NCBI GenBank assembly: GCA_021498125.1
Contig: JAIZWL010000001.1
Coordinates: forward strand, 1 to 64,000
Length of the DNA stretch: 64,000 bases
Reading direction: 5' to 3'
From: Candidatus Thorarchaeota archaeon
GTDB lineage: Archaea > Asgardarchaeota > Thorarchaeia > Thorarchaeales > Thorarchaeaceae
In this document: positions 19,075 through 27,594 of the stretch, in pieces
Numbering within the stretch: position 1 is the first letter of the stretch
Layout: the number at the start of each line of letters is the position of its first letter
The notes under the pieces: model-generated
What the model was told of the DNA's origin: nothing
What the model saw: only the letters and a program-made list of their open reading frames with translations
The model's database searches: none
Program-made: the position numbers and the translations under genes

Positions 19075-19299
19075 TTATCGCCTCCTCATCTTTCGAGCCT
19101 CACGCTCTGTTTCACGGAGTATCAGGATATCGCCTAGCCTGACAGGGCCCTTGACATTTCTTGTGAGAACTCTGCCCTTGTCTCTCCCCTCGAGGATCTT
19201 CACTCGGACCTGTGTGATCTCACCGGTCACACCAGTCCTTCCAAGGAGCTGAATGACCTCTGCAGGAATGGCTGGCTCTCTATCTTCTTCCTTGCTCAT
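19075..19299 (-). CDS. rps28e: Ribosomal protein S28e
   Basis: A 74-residue small-subunit OB-fold protein. The core [24 protein letters not shown] and the tail [15 protein letters not shown] are diagnostic. It lies between L7Ae and L24e in the standard archaeal order. Confidence 0.96.
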   Translation of the reverse strand: MSKEEDREPAIPAEVIQLLGRTGVTGEITQVRVKILEGRDKGRVLTRNVKGPVRLGDILILRETEREARKMRRR

Positions 19300-19323
19300 T
19301 GAAATCCATCACCTAGCAACGTC

Positions 19324-19695
19324 TTATTTGCGTAGTGCCGCAATCTTTTCAACGACATCCGCAACAAGGTCCTTTGCCTTTCCTTCAACGAGAATGGAGG
19401 CTGCTGCTGTTGGTCGTTCAATACCCACGGCAGCTCCAATATCCTTCTTACCTTTCACAAAGATGTAGGGGATTTTTTTATCATCACAGAGGCCTGGCAG
19501 ATACATGATCACCTCTGGTGGTTCTACATCTTCAGCAATGAGCACCAGCTTGGCAGTGCCTCGTTCGATGGACTTGGTGGTCTCATTGATTCCTTTCTTA
19601 ACTCGTCCTGAGCCTCTGGCTCCTTCAAGGGCTTCAAGTGCCTTCTTCTGAAGCTCTTCAGTAGGCTCCCAATCTACAAAACTTGGTTTAGGCAT
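19324..19695 (-). CDS. rpl7ae: Ribosomal protein L7Ae
   Basis: A 123-residue kink-turn RNA-binding protein. Besides being ribosomal, in archaea it is a core part of box C/D and H/ACA RNPs and RNase P. ARGSGRVKKGINETTKSIERG, VLIAEDVEPPE and the YIFVKGKKDIGAAVG segment match the family. It is first in the leftward unit L7Ae-S28e-L24e, with a TATA-like element about 85 bases upstream. Confidence 0.96.
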   Translation of the reverse strand: MPKPSFVDWEPTEELQKKALEALEGARGSGRVKKGINETTKSIERGTAKLVLIAEDVEPPEVIMYLPGLCDDKKIPYIFVKGKKDIGAAVGIERPTAAASILVEGKAKDLVADVVEKIAALRK

Positions 19696-19776
19696 TTTTT
19701 AGTACCTCTGTCTTACACTTCATTGGTATGACCCTCACTCAACATAGAGTGAGTTCCTGTCGCTGTCATGCCCTTG

Positions 19777-19789
19777 TCTTTTAAAACTG
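19777..19789 (-). promoter_or_regulatory. Probable promoter of the L7Ae operon
   Basis: On the minus strand AGTTTTAAAAGAC forms a TATA-like element between the end of G1PDH and the L7Ae start, so the ribosomal unit probably has its own promoter. Confidence 0.5.
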
Positions 19790-19800
19790 TCGAAGTGAAT

Positions 19801-20790
19801 CTACTCTTCACTATATAGTTCATTGATCATCCGGCGAAGCTCATCATCTGCTACTCCCTCGAGAACACTATGCCTTTCGCGTTTTCTCATGATATTAAGT
19901 GCATGATGAATATCATCAAGGAATTGTTCCATAGTAATTGACATAGAGGACAGCGTGAGGGGCAGATCTCTTGCGACCATTATCTTGCGAATCTCGTGAG
20001 GGTCGTAGAGAGAATATCCTGCTTTTTCGAGATAGTGGAGGCAGAGTGGAGTTGCAAAGATCACTTGTAATCCATGAAGGTTATGTTCTCTTCGTTCCAT
20101 TGCATGAGAGATCGCATGTTCAGTCCCCGAACATGGTCGTGAGCTCCCCGCAAGATACATCGCTTTTCCGGCATCGATCTCCGCCATGATTAGAGTTTCC
20201 AAGCTCTCATCAGATAGTACCGTGTCTAGTGCATGTTTAGTCAGTTCAAAGGCTTCCTTATTGAACGACTCCCCATGAATCTCGTTTGCCATTTTCCATT
20301 CGCTAAGACTTGAGGTCTTGCAGAGAATATCTCCCGTCCCTGCAAGAAAGAGGGCTCTTGGGGCTTGCGCTATGATTTCTAAGTCCGCAATGACTGCAAT
20401 CGGAAGCTTGCATCTCTTTGAGTATCGGTATCCGTTATGGCTGACTGAGGCTGCTTCACTTGCAATCCCATCATGTGATGCGGCTGTTGGCACTGATATC
20501 CACTCAAGACCCGTTTCAGCAGCAATGAGTTTTGCAGTATCAATACTTCTTCCTCCCCCAAATCCCACAATAACATCTGCTGTGGCTGAAGGTTCTCGTT
20601 TTTCTGGATGGTCATCCACCATTATCCATGTCGGGTCCACATCAAGAAAATCATCCAAGATCATCTTGTATTTATCAAAAATGATTGCATCTGATACGAA
20701 CATGGCCTGGCCATATTTTGCCACTATCTCTGGTAGTGCCTGAAGAGCTCCCTTCTTAATGACTACTATCTCTGGACCTACAATTGCCAT
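19801..20790 (-). CDS. egsA: sn-Glycerol-1-phosphate dehydrogenase
   Basis: Reduces dihydroxyacetone phosphate to glycerol-1-phosphate, setting the stereochemistry of archaeal membrane lipids. The 329-residue protein has GFGGGRSIDTAK near residue 75 for NAD(P) binding, PTAASHDGIAS near 102 and zinc ligands in GTGD, SGTEHAISHAME and the later HGLQV region, as in the iron/zinc alcohol dehydrogenase superfamily. It lies alone upstream of the L7Ae unit on the same strand. Its presence shows the organism can make archaeal-type lipids. Confidence 0.93.
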   Translation of the reverse strand: MAIVGPEIVVIKKGALQALPEIVAKYGQAMFVSDAIIFDKYKMILDDFLDVDPTWIMVDDHPEKREPSATADVIVGFGGGRSIDTAKLIAAETGLEWISVPTAASHDGIASEAASVSHNGYRYSKRCKLPIAVIADLEIIAQAPRALFLAGTGDILCKTSSLSEWKMANEIHGESFNKEAFELTKHALDTVLSDESLETLIMAEIDAGKAMYLAGSSRPCSGTEHAISHAMERREHNLHGLQVIFATPLCLHYLEKAGYSLYDPHEIRKIMVARDLPLTLSSMSITMEQFLDDIHHALNIMRKRERHSVLEGVADDELRRMINELYSEE

Positions 20791-21023
20791 GCTATCAGAC
20801 CATCCGCATTATTCTCATTCCTCTTGTTAAGAGCTTCGATATATGGCATGATCTCAGTGTTGGCCTTAAATTATTCAGACAACTATCTACCTACGAGTGG
20901 ATGCGATATGGAGTCAAGATTCGACTTGAGCCATATATGAAGTGAGTGTTACTATCGTAACACGATAGCTGATATTCCAATGTTGGTAGACAAAATCGTA
21001 ATACTACGCTGGAGTTGCTGAAT

Positions 21024-21521
21024 ATGACCCGATACGTCAAGGTCGCGCTTATGGGTGCTGGTTATGCGGGTAAATCGACGTTGATTCGTCTCCTTACCGA
21101 TGATGTGACTAAACTGGACTCGAAATACAATCCTACAGCCGGAATGGACTGTGGGACAATTACACTGGATAATACAACAAAGATTTCTCTCATTGAGATG
21201 GGTGGGCAGACTCACTTTGAGTTTATGTGGCCTGATCTCATGAAGGGGAGCCAAATGGTCGTTGTAGTCACAGAGAGTACACCAAAGGCTGTTCTCAAGA
21301 CCCGCCAATTATTGGAAAAATACAGGGAATTTCTTGTTGGGAAACAAGTGATTGCAATTGCAAACAAGCAGGATATTTCTGGTTCAATGAAGCCTGCATC
21401 GGTACAGGACTTGTTAGGTGTACCGACCTATGGAATGGTTGCGATTGATCCCAAGCAGCGGCTCCACGGTTACCGTCTAATCGTTGATGGACTCAGAGAC
21501 ATGGTCCAGATGGCTGCATAA
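21024..21521 (+). CDS. Arf/Rab-like small GTPase
   Basis: A 165-residue Ras-superfamily GTPase. G1 GAGYAGKST is near residue 10, a PTAGMD switch I threonine near 36, G3 EMGGQ near 57 and G4 ANKQD near 111. The G3 position normally holding Asp is Glu while the catalytic Gln is kept. No CAAX box or N-terminal myristoylation glycine is visible. ATG 21024 with GGAG nine bases upstream is preferred to TTG 21015. Such single-domain GTPases are expanded in Asgard archaea. The regulatory target is unknown. Confidence 0.8.
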   Translation: MTRYVKVALMGAGYAGKSTLIRLLTDDVTKLDSKYNPTAGMDCGTITLDNTTKISLIEMGGQTHFEFMWPDLMKGSQMVVVVTESTPKAVLKTRQLLEKYREFLVGKQVIAIANKQDISGSMKPASVQDLLGVPTYGMVAIDPKQRLHGYRLIVDGLRDMVQMAA

Positions 21522-21633
21522 CCCGCATACTGACCGGAATTGATGGCTCCCCCAGATTCGCGTTTCAACGAAATTTTAGAGTGATCTGTGGGAGCTTATC
21601 ATTGACGTATCACGCATAATTTTGCCTATGACA

Positions 21634-21646
21634 ACGCTTTTATGTA
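21634..21646 (+). promoter_or_regulatory. Probable promoter of the rpoD operon
   Basis: ACGCTTTTATGTA resembles an archaeal TATA element, about 130 bases before the preferred rpoD start. The long leader between may be untranslated. Confidence 0.45.
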
Positions 21647-21775
21647 CTGTCAAGGCAACGCACCATTACCCAGGACACGGGCGAGTGAGCTAATTGGCCA
21701 AATGGTCCTTAGCGAGTCCGTTCGGGAATAGTGTCTTTTGGGTGGACACGTACAACCTCTAGGTTTGGTGATAGA

Positions 21776-22576
21776 GTGGAAATCACAATCATACACATGG
21801 AAGACAATGTGTGCCACTTCCTCATCGAAGGAGTCGATGTAGCATTTGCGAACGCATTACGCAGAACAATGTTGACCCGTCTGCCTTCGATGGCAATAGA
21901 TGAAGTGCTCATCCTTGAGAACACAAGCGTCATGTATGACGAGATGTTGGCACACCGGCTTGGTTTGGTCCCCCTTGTCACGCCTCTTGATGACTACAAT
22001 CGTCCTGAGGAGTGTGATTGTGAGGGTAAAGGCTGTAGTCTTTGTCAATGCACTCTGACACTTGAGGTTGAGGCTGGGGACGAAGAGGTCATGGTGTATT
22101 CTGGTGACCTGCAGTCCCAAGATCCCAAAGTCGTACCCGCCATAGACAAAATTCCCCTCGTGAAGCTCGCTCCTAGGCAGAGCCTAATTATTGAGGCGTA
22201 CGCTCGTCTTGGAACTGGTCGGGAGAATGCCAAGTTTCAACCAGTTTCAACAGTTGCTTACAAGTATGTTCCCGCCGTTAGTGTGGACAAATCGAAGTGT
22301 ACCAAGTGTGGTGCCTGTGTCGAAGTCTGTCCAAAGAACATCTTCAATCTGGATGGTGGTGTAATCTCTACCCAGAATACACTTGCGTGTAGCCTCTGTG
22401 AGATATGTGTCCGAGAGTGCGAACCCGGTGCGATCACAATCGATTCGAAACCAAATAGCTTTCTCTTCAAAGTGGAATCTACCGGAGCTCTCTCCCCTGA
22501 AGAGATCATAGAACGCTCAGTCGAGCTTCTCAGGGAGAGGTTTCGCACAGCTCTTGACTTTGCAAACTCTTTGTAG
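21776..22576 (+). CDS. rpoD: RNA polymerase subunit D with a ferredoxin domain
   Basis: The alpha/RPB3 homologue that nucleates polymerase assembly with subunits L, N and P. GTG 21776 gives the family N terminus VEITIIHMEDN; a GTG at 21731 would add 15 atypical residues. FANALRRTMLTRLPSMAIDEV is the dimerisation motif. An inserted dicluster domain near residues 180-225 carries CTKCGACVEVCPKNIF and CSLCEICVRECEPGAI, enough cysteines for two 4Fe-4S clusters. An additional cysteine-rich CDCEGKGCSLCQC segment lies near 85-100. Confidence 0.95.
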   Translation: MEITIIHMEDNVCHFLIEGVDVAFANALRRTMLTRLPSMAIDEVLILENTSVMYDEMLAHRLGLVPLVTPLDDYNRPEECDCEGKGCSLCQCTLTLEVEAGDEEVMVYSGDLQSQDPKVVPAIDKIPLVKLAPRQSLIIEAYARLGTGRENAKFQPVSTVAYKYVPAVSVDKSKCTKCGACVEVCPKNIFNLDGGVISTQNTLACSLCEICVRECEPGAITIDSKPNSFLFKVESTGALSPEEIIERSVELLRERFRTALDFANSL

Positions 22577-22590
22577 GAGCGGAAATACAG

Positions 22591-22953
22591 ATGGTTCGAT
22601 CTGGTTCAACTGATCCAAACACACGTGCGTTACTTAACTTGTTGAGGAAGACTTCAACAAAGCATAGTGTCAAGATTTGGAAGCGAGTTGCTGAGCTGAT
22701 AGCCCGGCCAGCAAGAAAACGTGCAGTGGTCAACATAGGAAAAATCGATAGGTACACAAAAGATGGGGACATCATTGTGATTCCTGGCAAAGTGCTTGGG
22801 GCTGGAGTTCTTACCCACAAGGTCACTGTGGCAGCTCTTAATGCCTCTGCAACAGCACGCTCAATTATAGTGGGTGCTGGTGGCTCACTAATATCGATTG
22901 ATGAACTGCTGACCAAAATACCCGCAGGAAGCGGTGTGACTATTATTACCTGA
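22591..22953 (+). CDS. rpl18e: Ribosomal protein L18e
   Basis: A 120-residue large-subunit protein of the L15 fold. SGSTDPNTRALLNLLRKTS and VVIPGKVLGAGVLTHKVTVAAL are conserved. It lies 14 bases after rpoD, in the archaeal order rpoD-L18e-L13-S9-rpoN. Confidence 0.96.
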   Translation: MVRSGSTDPNTRALLNLLRKTSTKHSVKIWKRVAELIARPARKRAVVNIGKIDRYTKDGDIIVIPGKVLGAGVLTHKVTVAALNASATARSIIVGAGGSLISIDELLTKIPAGSGVTIIT

Positions 22954-22963
22954 GGTGGTCTTG

Positions 22964-23416
22964 ATGAGTGAACGAAGAGTTAAGGTCTATGATGCCGAAA
23001 ATATGGTTGTGGGTAGACTAGCCGCAAAAGCTGCAAAGGCCGCCCTACTTGGTGATCTTGTGATCATAGTAAATGCCGAAAAGGCGATAATCACAGGCGA
23101 CAAAAGGACAGTCATTGATGCGTATAAGGAGAAGCGAAATATTCGGACTTCCTATAATCCTCGGAAGGGACCATTCCATCACCGACGACCCGATAAAATG
23201 GTCCGACGAATGATTCGAGGGATGCTCCCATATCCCCGGCCACGTGGGAAAGAGGCATACAAACGGGTGAAGGTCTATATTGGTGTACCTGATGAATATT
23301 CTGGCACAGAGAAGATTATTCTTGAAGGAGCGAGATATACAAGCCTTACACGAAAGCATATTACAATTGGAGACCTCTGCTACGAGCTTGGCTGGAGGAA
23401 CCCGGAGGTAGTTTAA
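22964..23416 (+). CDS. rpl13: Ribosomal protein L13 (uL13)
   Basis: A 150-residue large-subunit protein. VVGRLAAKAAKAALLGD and RMIRGMLPYPRPRGKEAYKRVKVY are diagnostic. ATG 22964 with GAGGTGG upstream is preferred to a GTG at 22955 that overlaps the same ribosome binding site. Confidence 0.96.
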   Translation: MSERRVKVYDAENMVVGRLAAKAAKAALLGDLVIIVNAEKAIITGDKRTVIDAYKEKRNIRTSYNPRKGPFHHRRPDKMVRRMIRGMLPYPRPRGKEAYKRVKVYIGVPDEYSGTEKIILEGARYTSLTRKHITIGDLCYELGWRNPEVV

Positions 23417-23417
23417 G

Positions 23418-23816
23418 ATGCGTGTTATAGTTTCAACTGGTAAACGAAAGACCTCGTTGGCCAAGGCCACAATTAAAGAGGGCAAGGGCCGTATCCGAAT
23501 TAATGGGGAACCATTAGAGATATTGCAACCAGAAGTGGCAAAAGCTCGGATCATGGAGGCATTGCTCCTATTTGGCGAAAACTGGACAAAGTATGACATC
23601 AAGGTTCGAGTTCGTGGTGGTGGCTTCATGGGACAGGCCGATGCTGTCCGGATGGCGATTGCTACTGGTCTGATTAAGATCAGTCAGGATTACGAGGCGC
23701 GTTCTCGAATGTTGGAGCATGATCGAACAATGCTTGTTGGTGATCCTCGTCGTACTGAACCCAAGAAGTTTGGTGGGCCCTCGGCAAGGTCCAGATATCA
23801 GAAATCATACAGGTGA
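23418..23816 (+). CDS. rps9: Ribosomal protein S9 (uS9)
   Basis: A 132-residue small-subunit protein. TGKRKTSLAKATIKEGKG, VRGGGFMGQADAVRMAIATGL and the basic C terminus ending PSARSRYQKSYR, which reaches the P-site tRNA, are all present. It begins one base after the L13 stop. Confidence 0.97.
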   Translation: MRVIVSTGKRKTSLAKATIKEGKGRIRINGEPLEILQPEVAKARIMEALLLFGENWTKYDIKVRVRGGGFMGQADAVRMAIATGLIKISQDYEARSRMLEHDRTMLVGDPRRTEPKKFGGPSARSRYQKSYR

Positions 23817-23829
23817 GGTGTTATAGAAA

Positions 23830-24045
23830 ATGATTATTCCTGTTCGATGTTTTACTTGTGGCAAAGTTGTGGCCGACAAGTACGAGGAGTTCAGGCGTGA
23901 GGTCCGACAGGGTGCAGATCCTGGAGAAGTTCTTGATCGTCTGGGGCTGCATCGATACTGTTGCAGGCGAATGCTTCTAGCACATATTGACATCATTGAT
24001 AGTTTCATGGCATTTGCCACAGTTAAGGTTGAGGAGGCACAATAG
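23830..24045 (+). CDS. rpoN: RNA polymerase subunit N
   Basis: The 71-residue RPB10 homologue, a zinc-bundle protein that docks with subunits D and L. CFTCGKVV near residue 7 and YCCRRMLL near 43 give the typical CX2C-CC zinc site. Confidence 0.96.
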   Translation: MIIPVRCFTCGKVVADKYEEFRREVRQGADPGEVLDRLGLHRYCCRRMLLAHIDIIDSFMAFATVKVEEAQ

Positions 24046-24046
24046 T

Positions 24047-24682
24047 TTGAGTGAGGCTGAGATTAGCGAAACCGACCTTTTGACATCATTGGACAACTAT
24101 CTTGCGGCAGGGTGCCATATCGGAACTCATGTGAAGACCGAAGACATGGAGCCTTTTGTCTACCGACAGCGACCTGTGGGACTTTATGTTCTGGATGTGC
24201 GAAAGACCGATGAACGACTGCGTGTTGCAGCCAAGTTCATTGCACGATTTGACCCGTCCAAGATTGCAGTGGTGTCTGGCAGGCTTTATGGTAAGAAACC
24301 CGTGGAGACCTTTGCGTCATATATCGGTGTTAATGCATTTACGGATCGTTTTGTCCCCGGTACCTTGACCAATCCCAATATTGCGGGTCCACGAGTATAC
24401 ATTGAGCCTGATCTTGTCATACTGACCGACCCTCGTACTGATCAACAGGCTCTGACCGAGGCATCACGCATTGGAGTGCCTGTTATTGCTCTCTGTGACA
24501 CTGATAATGTTACCACCAATGTGGATCTCGTTGTTCCCACTAATAATCGTGGGCGAAAAGCATTGGCACTGGTATATTATCTCCTGACTCGCCAGGTGTT
24601 GATCGAACGTGGGGACATCCCTGAGGATGCCGAACCCGCTTTCACGCATGAGGACTTTGAGCCACAAGTTCAGAGGTTCTAG
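24047..24682 (+). CDS. rps2: Ribosomal protein S2 (uS2)
   Basis: A 211-residue small-subunit protein. [22 protein letters not shown] and [10 protein letters not shown], followed by [13 protein letters not shown], match archaeal uS2. TTG 24047 with GAGGAGG eight bases upstream sits two bases after rpoN; an in-frame upstream ATG lies inside rpoN. The end overlaps the convergent dehydratase small-subunit gene by 4 bases. Confidence 0.95.
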   Translation: MSEAEISETDLLTSLDNYLAAGCHIGTHVKTEDMEPFVYRQRPVGLYVLDVRKTDERLRVAAKFIARFDPSKIAVVSGRLYGKKPVETFASYIGVNAFTDRFVPGTLTNPNIAGPRVYIEPDLVILTDPRTDQQALTEASRIGVPVIALCDTDNVTTNVDLVVPTNNRGRKALALVYYLLTRQVLIERGDIPEDAEPAFTHEDFEPQVQRF

Positions 24683-25071
24683 CTCAATATGGTGATGACG
24701 CCTTTATCGGCGTCCACCTCCACTTTTTGTCCCGTCTTTAATTTTTCAATATCGATCTTGTCTATTGCAGGAATCTCGCTAATGATGCAACCTACAGCAA
24801 TAACCGGGTCTGTATTCCTGTTGATGATCGCTAAAGGTGCTTTCCCTGTCTTCTTTAACGCATAGAGGACATATGACCCCACTGTACTGCCCTTTCCAGT
24901 TGGGAAGACCAGCACTTTTCCCGCAACGCTTTGTCCCTCAAGTGGATGATCCTTTTCAACTATCTCCCCTGTATCCGGGTCGCACCCACCATAAAATGAT
25001 ATGTCTGCATCAGTGAATAGGATCTCCCCTGTGGTCTTTCCCTTGAATATTCGTCTTCCCTGCAGTTTCAT
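24679..25071 (-). CDS. Phosphomevalonate dehydratase small subunit (aconitase X swivel domain)
   Basis: The DUF126 swivel domain that pairs with the aconitase X catalytic subunit to dehydrate mevalonate 5-phosphate to trans-anhydromevalonate 5-phosphate. [17 protein letters not shown] carries the conserved active-site serine segment. ATG 25071 overlaps the large-subunit stop as ATGA, implying coupling; the frame extends seven codons further upstream but that start is less likely. It is last in a four-gene isoprenoid operon. Confidence 0.9.
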   Translation of the reverse strand: MKLQGRRIFKGKTTGEILFTDADISFYGGCDPDTGEIVEKDHPLEGQSVAGKVLVFPTGKGSTVGSYVLYALKKTGKAPLAIINRNTDPVIAVGCIISEIPAIDKIDIEKLKTGQKVEVDADKGVITILS

Positions 25072-26264
25072 GATGTCGCCTCCCTGATACATTCTTCAAC
25101 AGTTCGTATCTTTATCTTGAACTTGTTTTTCCCTCTTGCATAGAAACATGCCTTTGCGGAGTCAGTCATCAGTCCTTTGAATCGGCCCTTTAACGGGGCA
25201 ACCGCGCAACAGGCATCACTCACTAAGAATGCTCCCGCGCTCTCAATCTTGTCATAAAATCCCATCTTGATTGCAAGATCTTTGGTCGGTCTTGCAGTGG
25301 TTATCCATACCGTCTTACCCTCTGTGACCTGTTTACCCTCCAACATTTCCGCTATCTTGGCGATCTCCTTGATACTTGCATGTGGGCAACCTATGCTTAT
25401 GAAGTCAATCTCAGCATCTTCGTCATCAAGTGCCGACCTAGCCTCATCAAGATCTTCCTGAGTAACAATCTCGACCTTCTCCGGAATGGGTGTCTTGTTA
25501 GGTGTGATTCCCTCGATATGAAATATCCCCAGTCCTCCATAAGTTGCTATGGACGCGCACAGGGACTTCAGTTCTTCTGTTGTTGCGCTTTTGATTCCTG
25601 TGATGAATGGGACTTGTTTCTTTGTTCGTGCGCCAATGACTTCTCCTAACAGACCAAAATCATCCGTCCCCTTTAGTTCTACTTGAACCTCATACTTGAC
25701 TTGGGCATGGCGATTCTCATCCAGATGGAGTCCGTACTCTGCTGTGCGACCAGTGAGTGCTGCTGCAAGGGCACTTGGGCCTCCCTCTCGGTTAGTCCTT
25801 GCTCCTATTACTGCGTTAGCAAAGCAAACTGCTGATGACTCAGCCCATGCGACATGTTCGCCATAATGTGGCAAGTTTCCGATGAGATATGGTGTGCAGG
25901 TACATGTTGTGATGACTCCCATTTTAGCGAAGGCCTCAACAACTCGCTGTTGGTTGGCCGCAAAGTCTTCGGGAATACCATGCTTTTTCCACTCTGTAAG
26001 ATCCATTCCGGCCGGGTTTAATGTGGTAAGTACTCGTACCTTTCCATCTTCTGCCATCTCATCGAGATACTCTAGACCCGGTTCGCCTAAATTATGGTAG
26101 GATACTCCTGCAATCTGTACACTGGATACGGGAATTAGTCGAGTCGCTCCATAAATCTCACCAAGTGTTGTGATGATCTCCATGGCCTTGCGTGTGGCCT
26201 TCCCATGTTTTCCCTCCAGCATCTCCTGCTCTTCTTTAGTCAGTTCGAGAACCATCTCACTCAC
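25068..26264 (-). CDS. Phosphomevalonate dehydratase large subunit (aconitase X catalytic domain)
   Basis: A 398-residue DUF521/AcnX protein that binds an iron-sulfur cluster. CTCTPYLIGN near 122, a CPHAS segment near 292 and SDACC near 355 provide the conserved cysteines. ARTNREGGPSALAAALTGRTAEYGLH is diagnostic of the family. It overlaps the UbiD-like gene upstream by 8 bases. Its neighbours make the mevalonate function far more likely than the cis-hydroxyproline dehydratase role of some bacterial relatives. Confidence 0.92.
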   Translation of the reverse strand: MSEMVLELTKEEQEMLEGKHGKATRKAMEIITTLGEIYGATRLIPVSSVQIAGVSYHNLGEPGLEYLDEMAEDGKVRVLTTLNPAGMDLTEWKKHGIPEDFAANQQRVVEAFAKMGVITTCTCTPYLIGNLPHYGEHVAWAESSAVCFANAVIGARTNREGGPSALAAALTGRTAEYGLHLDENRHAQVKYEVQVELKGTDDFGLLGEVIGARTKKQVPFITGIKSATTEELKSLCASIATYGGLGIFHIEGITPNKTPIPEKVEIVTQEDLDEARSALDDEDAEIDFISIGCPHASIKEIAKIAEMLEGKQVTEGKTVWITTARPTKDLAIKMGFYDKIESAGAFLVSDACCAVAPLKGRFKGLMTDSAKACFYARGKNKFKIKIRTVEECIREATS

Positions 26265-27594
26265 CTACAAACTGTTTCAAGTCCACAGTTGGGAATTTTG
26301 CCTTGTCAAAGCTCTTCCCCTTTGTCACCATCGGTTTGGTGCAATCAAACCCGACTTTCGTAGTCATCTTGGTCCCAGGTTCGGCGCTTGGATCAAGCGA
26401 GCTTCCCGGCTCCTTATCCTTGATGAGCAAGTCCACATCTGCTTGGAATCTTGTCGCCATTGCCCATTCGCGTTCTTGTTCGTTGTATATATCAATATCA
26501 TCATCGTAGACCCATACATGTTTCGCACTATGGTGCCCTGCAAACGCGGCCTCTACGGCGCGAAGCCCATCATCCTCATTCTGTTTGCGTATCTTGACTG
26601 CAATGTGTAACCAGCTCGCTCCTCCAGGTGTAATGTATACGTCCTGTACATCAACGCCTCTCTCCTTCACTTTCCTGAAGACAGTTGGCTCACGTGGCAT
26701 TCCCATTAACAGTTTGTGCTCAAGTTTTCCTGGGAGCAGTGCTTGCCAAATGGCGCTCTTACGATGGGTTATCTTTCGGACCTCAAAGATTGGTTCTTCT
26801 CTTACTACATCTACTGTTTCTGTGAGATCGATAAATGGCCCCTCTGCATGTTTTTCCTCTAGAAACACACGGCCCTCAAATACAAATTCTGTGTCTGCTG
26901 GAATTAGGAGGTCTGAGGTCTTTGCTTTAACAACTTGAATCGGTCTGAGCGCATTGGCTATCTCTAACTCGTTGATCCCTGTTTCAACGGATGTGGCCGC
27001 TGCAATCAAGACCTCTGGAGTATTCCCGATACAGAAGGCCACATCGAGTTCGCCGTTACGTGAAAGAAACTTGTGGAAGTCGCGGCCACGTACAACACGG
27101 ATGACCATGTGGTTCTTGTCTATCTGCATTGCTCGATGGAAATCGAGGTTTTGACCGTATTCGGAATCACCGGCGACCATCACGCCCGAAGAGACATATG
27201 GGCCTCCATCCACTTTATTGTGGATGAGAATTGGTATCTTGTTCAAGTCAACATTATCTTGGATCACTTCTTGAGAGGGGGCGTTTGTGACAACCTCTGG
27301 TGGGCTTCTATTCTCAATAGCCTCAGTAAGTGTTGGGATGATTTGTTCAACTCCAATTCCAAAATAGTCCGCAATTTGCGACTTTGTACAGAACAGATTT
27401 CCCACCGCCCGAAATTCGCTCTCTTTTACATTCTCAAAGAGTATTGGTGTGGGTTCCATCGAATTGAGTACTGCTGCAATCTCAAGCTCTCGTGAGATTG
27501 GTGTAGTGACTACTCTCAATGACCCCTTTTCTCGGAGTTCCTCAATGTATCTCTCAAGTATCATGAGTTCCACCACATATTGGTTACAGTCCAA
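26257..27594 (-). CDS. UbiD-family anhydromevalonate phosphate decarboxylase
   Basis: A 445-residue member of the UbiD family of prenylated-FMN decarboxylases. In the archaeal mevalonate pathway it converts trans-anhydromevalonate 5-phosphate to isopentenyl phosphate. Typical stretches are the SGVMVAGD-containing centre, RVVRGRDFH, and EGPFIDLTETVDVVREEP near residues 255-272 with the catalytic Glu region. The 11-base overlap with the mevalonate kinase end and position beside both dehydratase subunits support this over a generic UbiD role. The flavin prenyltransferase UbiX is not in the window. Confidence 0.9.
   Translation of the reverse strand: MDCNQYVVELMILERYIEELREKGSLRVVTTPISRELEIAAVLNSMEPTPILFENVKESEFRAVGNLFCTKSQIADYFGIGVEQIIPTLTEAIENRSPPEVVTNAPSQEVIQDNVDLNKIPILIHNKVDGGPYVSSGVMVAGDSEYGQNLDFHRAMQIDKNHMVIRVVRGRDFHKFLSRNGELDVAFCIGNTPEVLIAAATSVETGINELEIANALRPIQVVKAKTSDLLIPADTEFVFEGRVFLEEKHAEGPFIDLTETVDVVREEPIFEVRKITHRKSAIWQALLPGKLEHKLLMGMPREPTVFRKVKERGVDVQDVYITPGGASWLHIAVKIRKQNEDDGLRAVEAAFAGHHSAKHVWVYDDDIDIYNEQEREWAMATRFQADVDLLIKDKEPGSSLDPSAEPGTKMTTKVGFDCTKPMVTKGKSFDKAKFPTVDLKQFVGE

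Noticed and set aside
21640-21775. tRNA or riboswitch in the rpoD leader
   Set aside because: No cloverleaf or known aptamer pattern could be built by eye.
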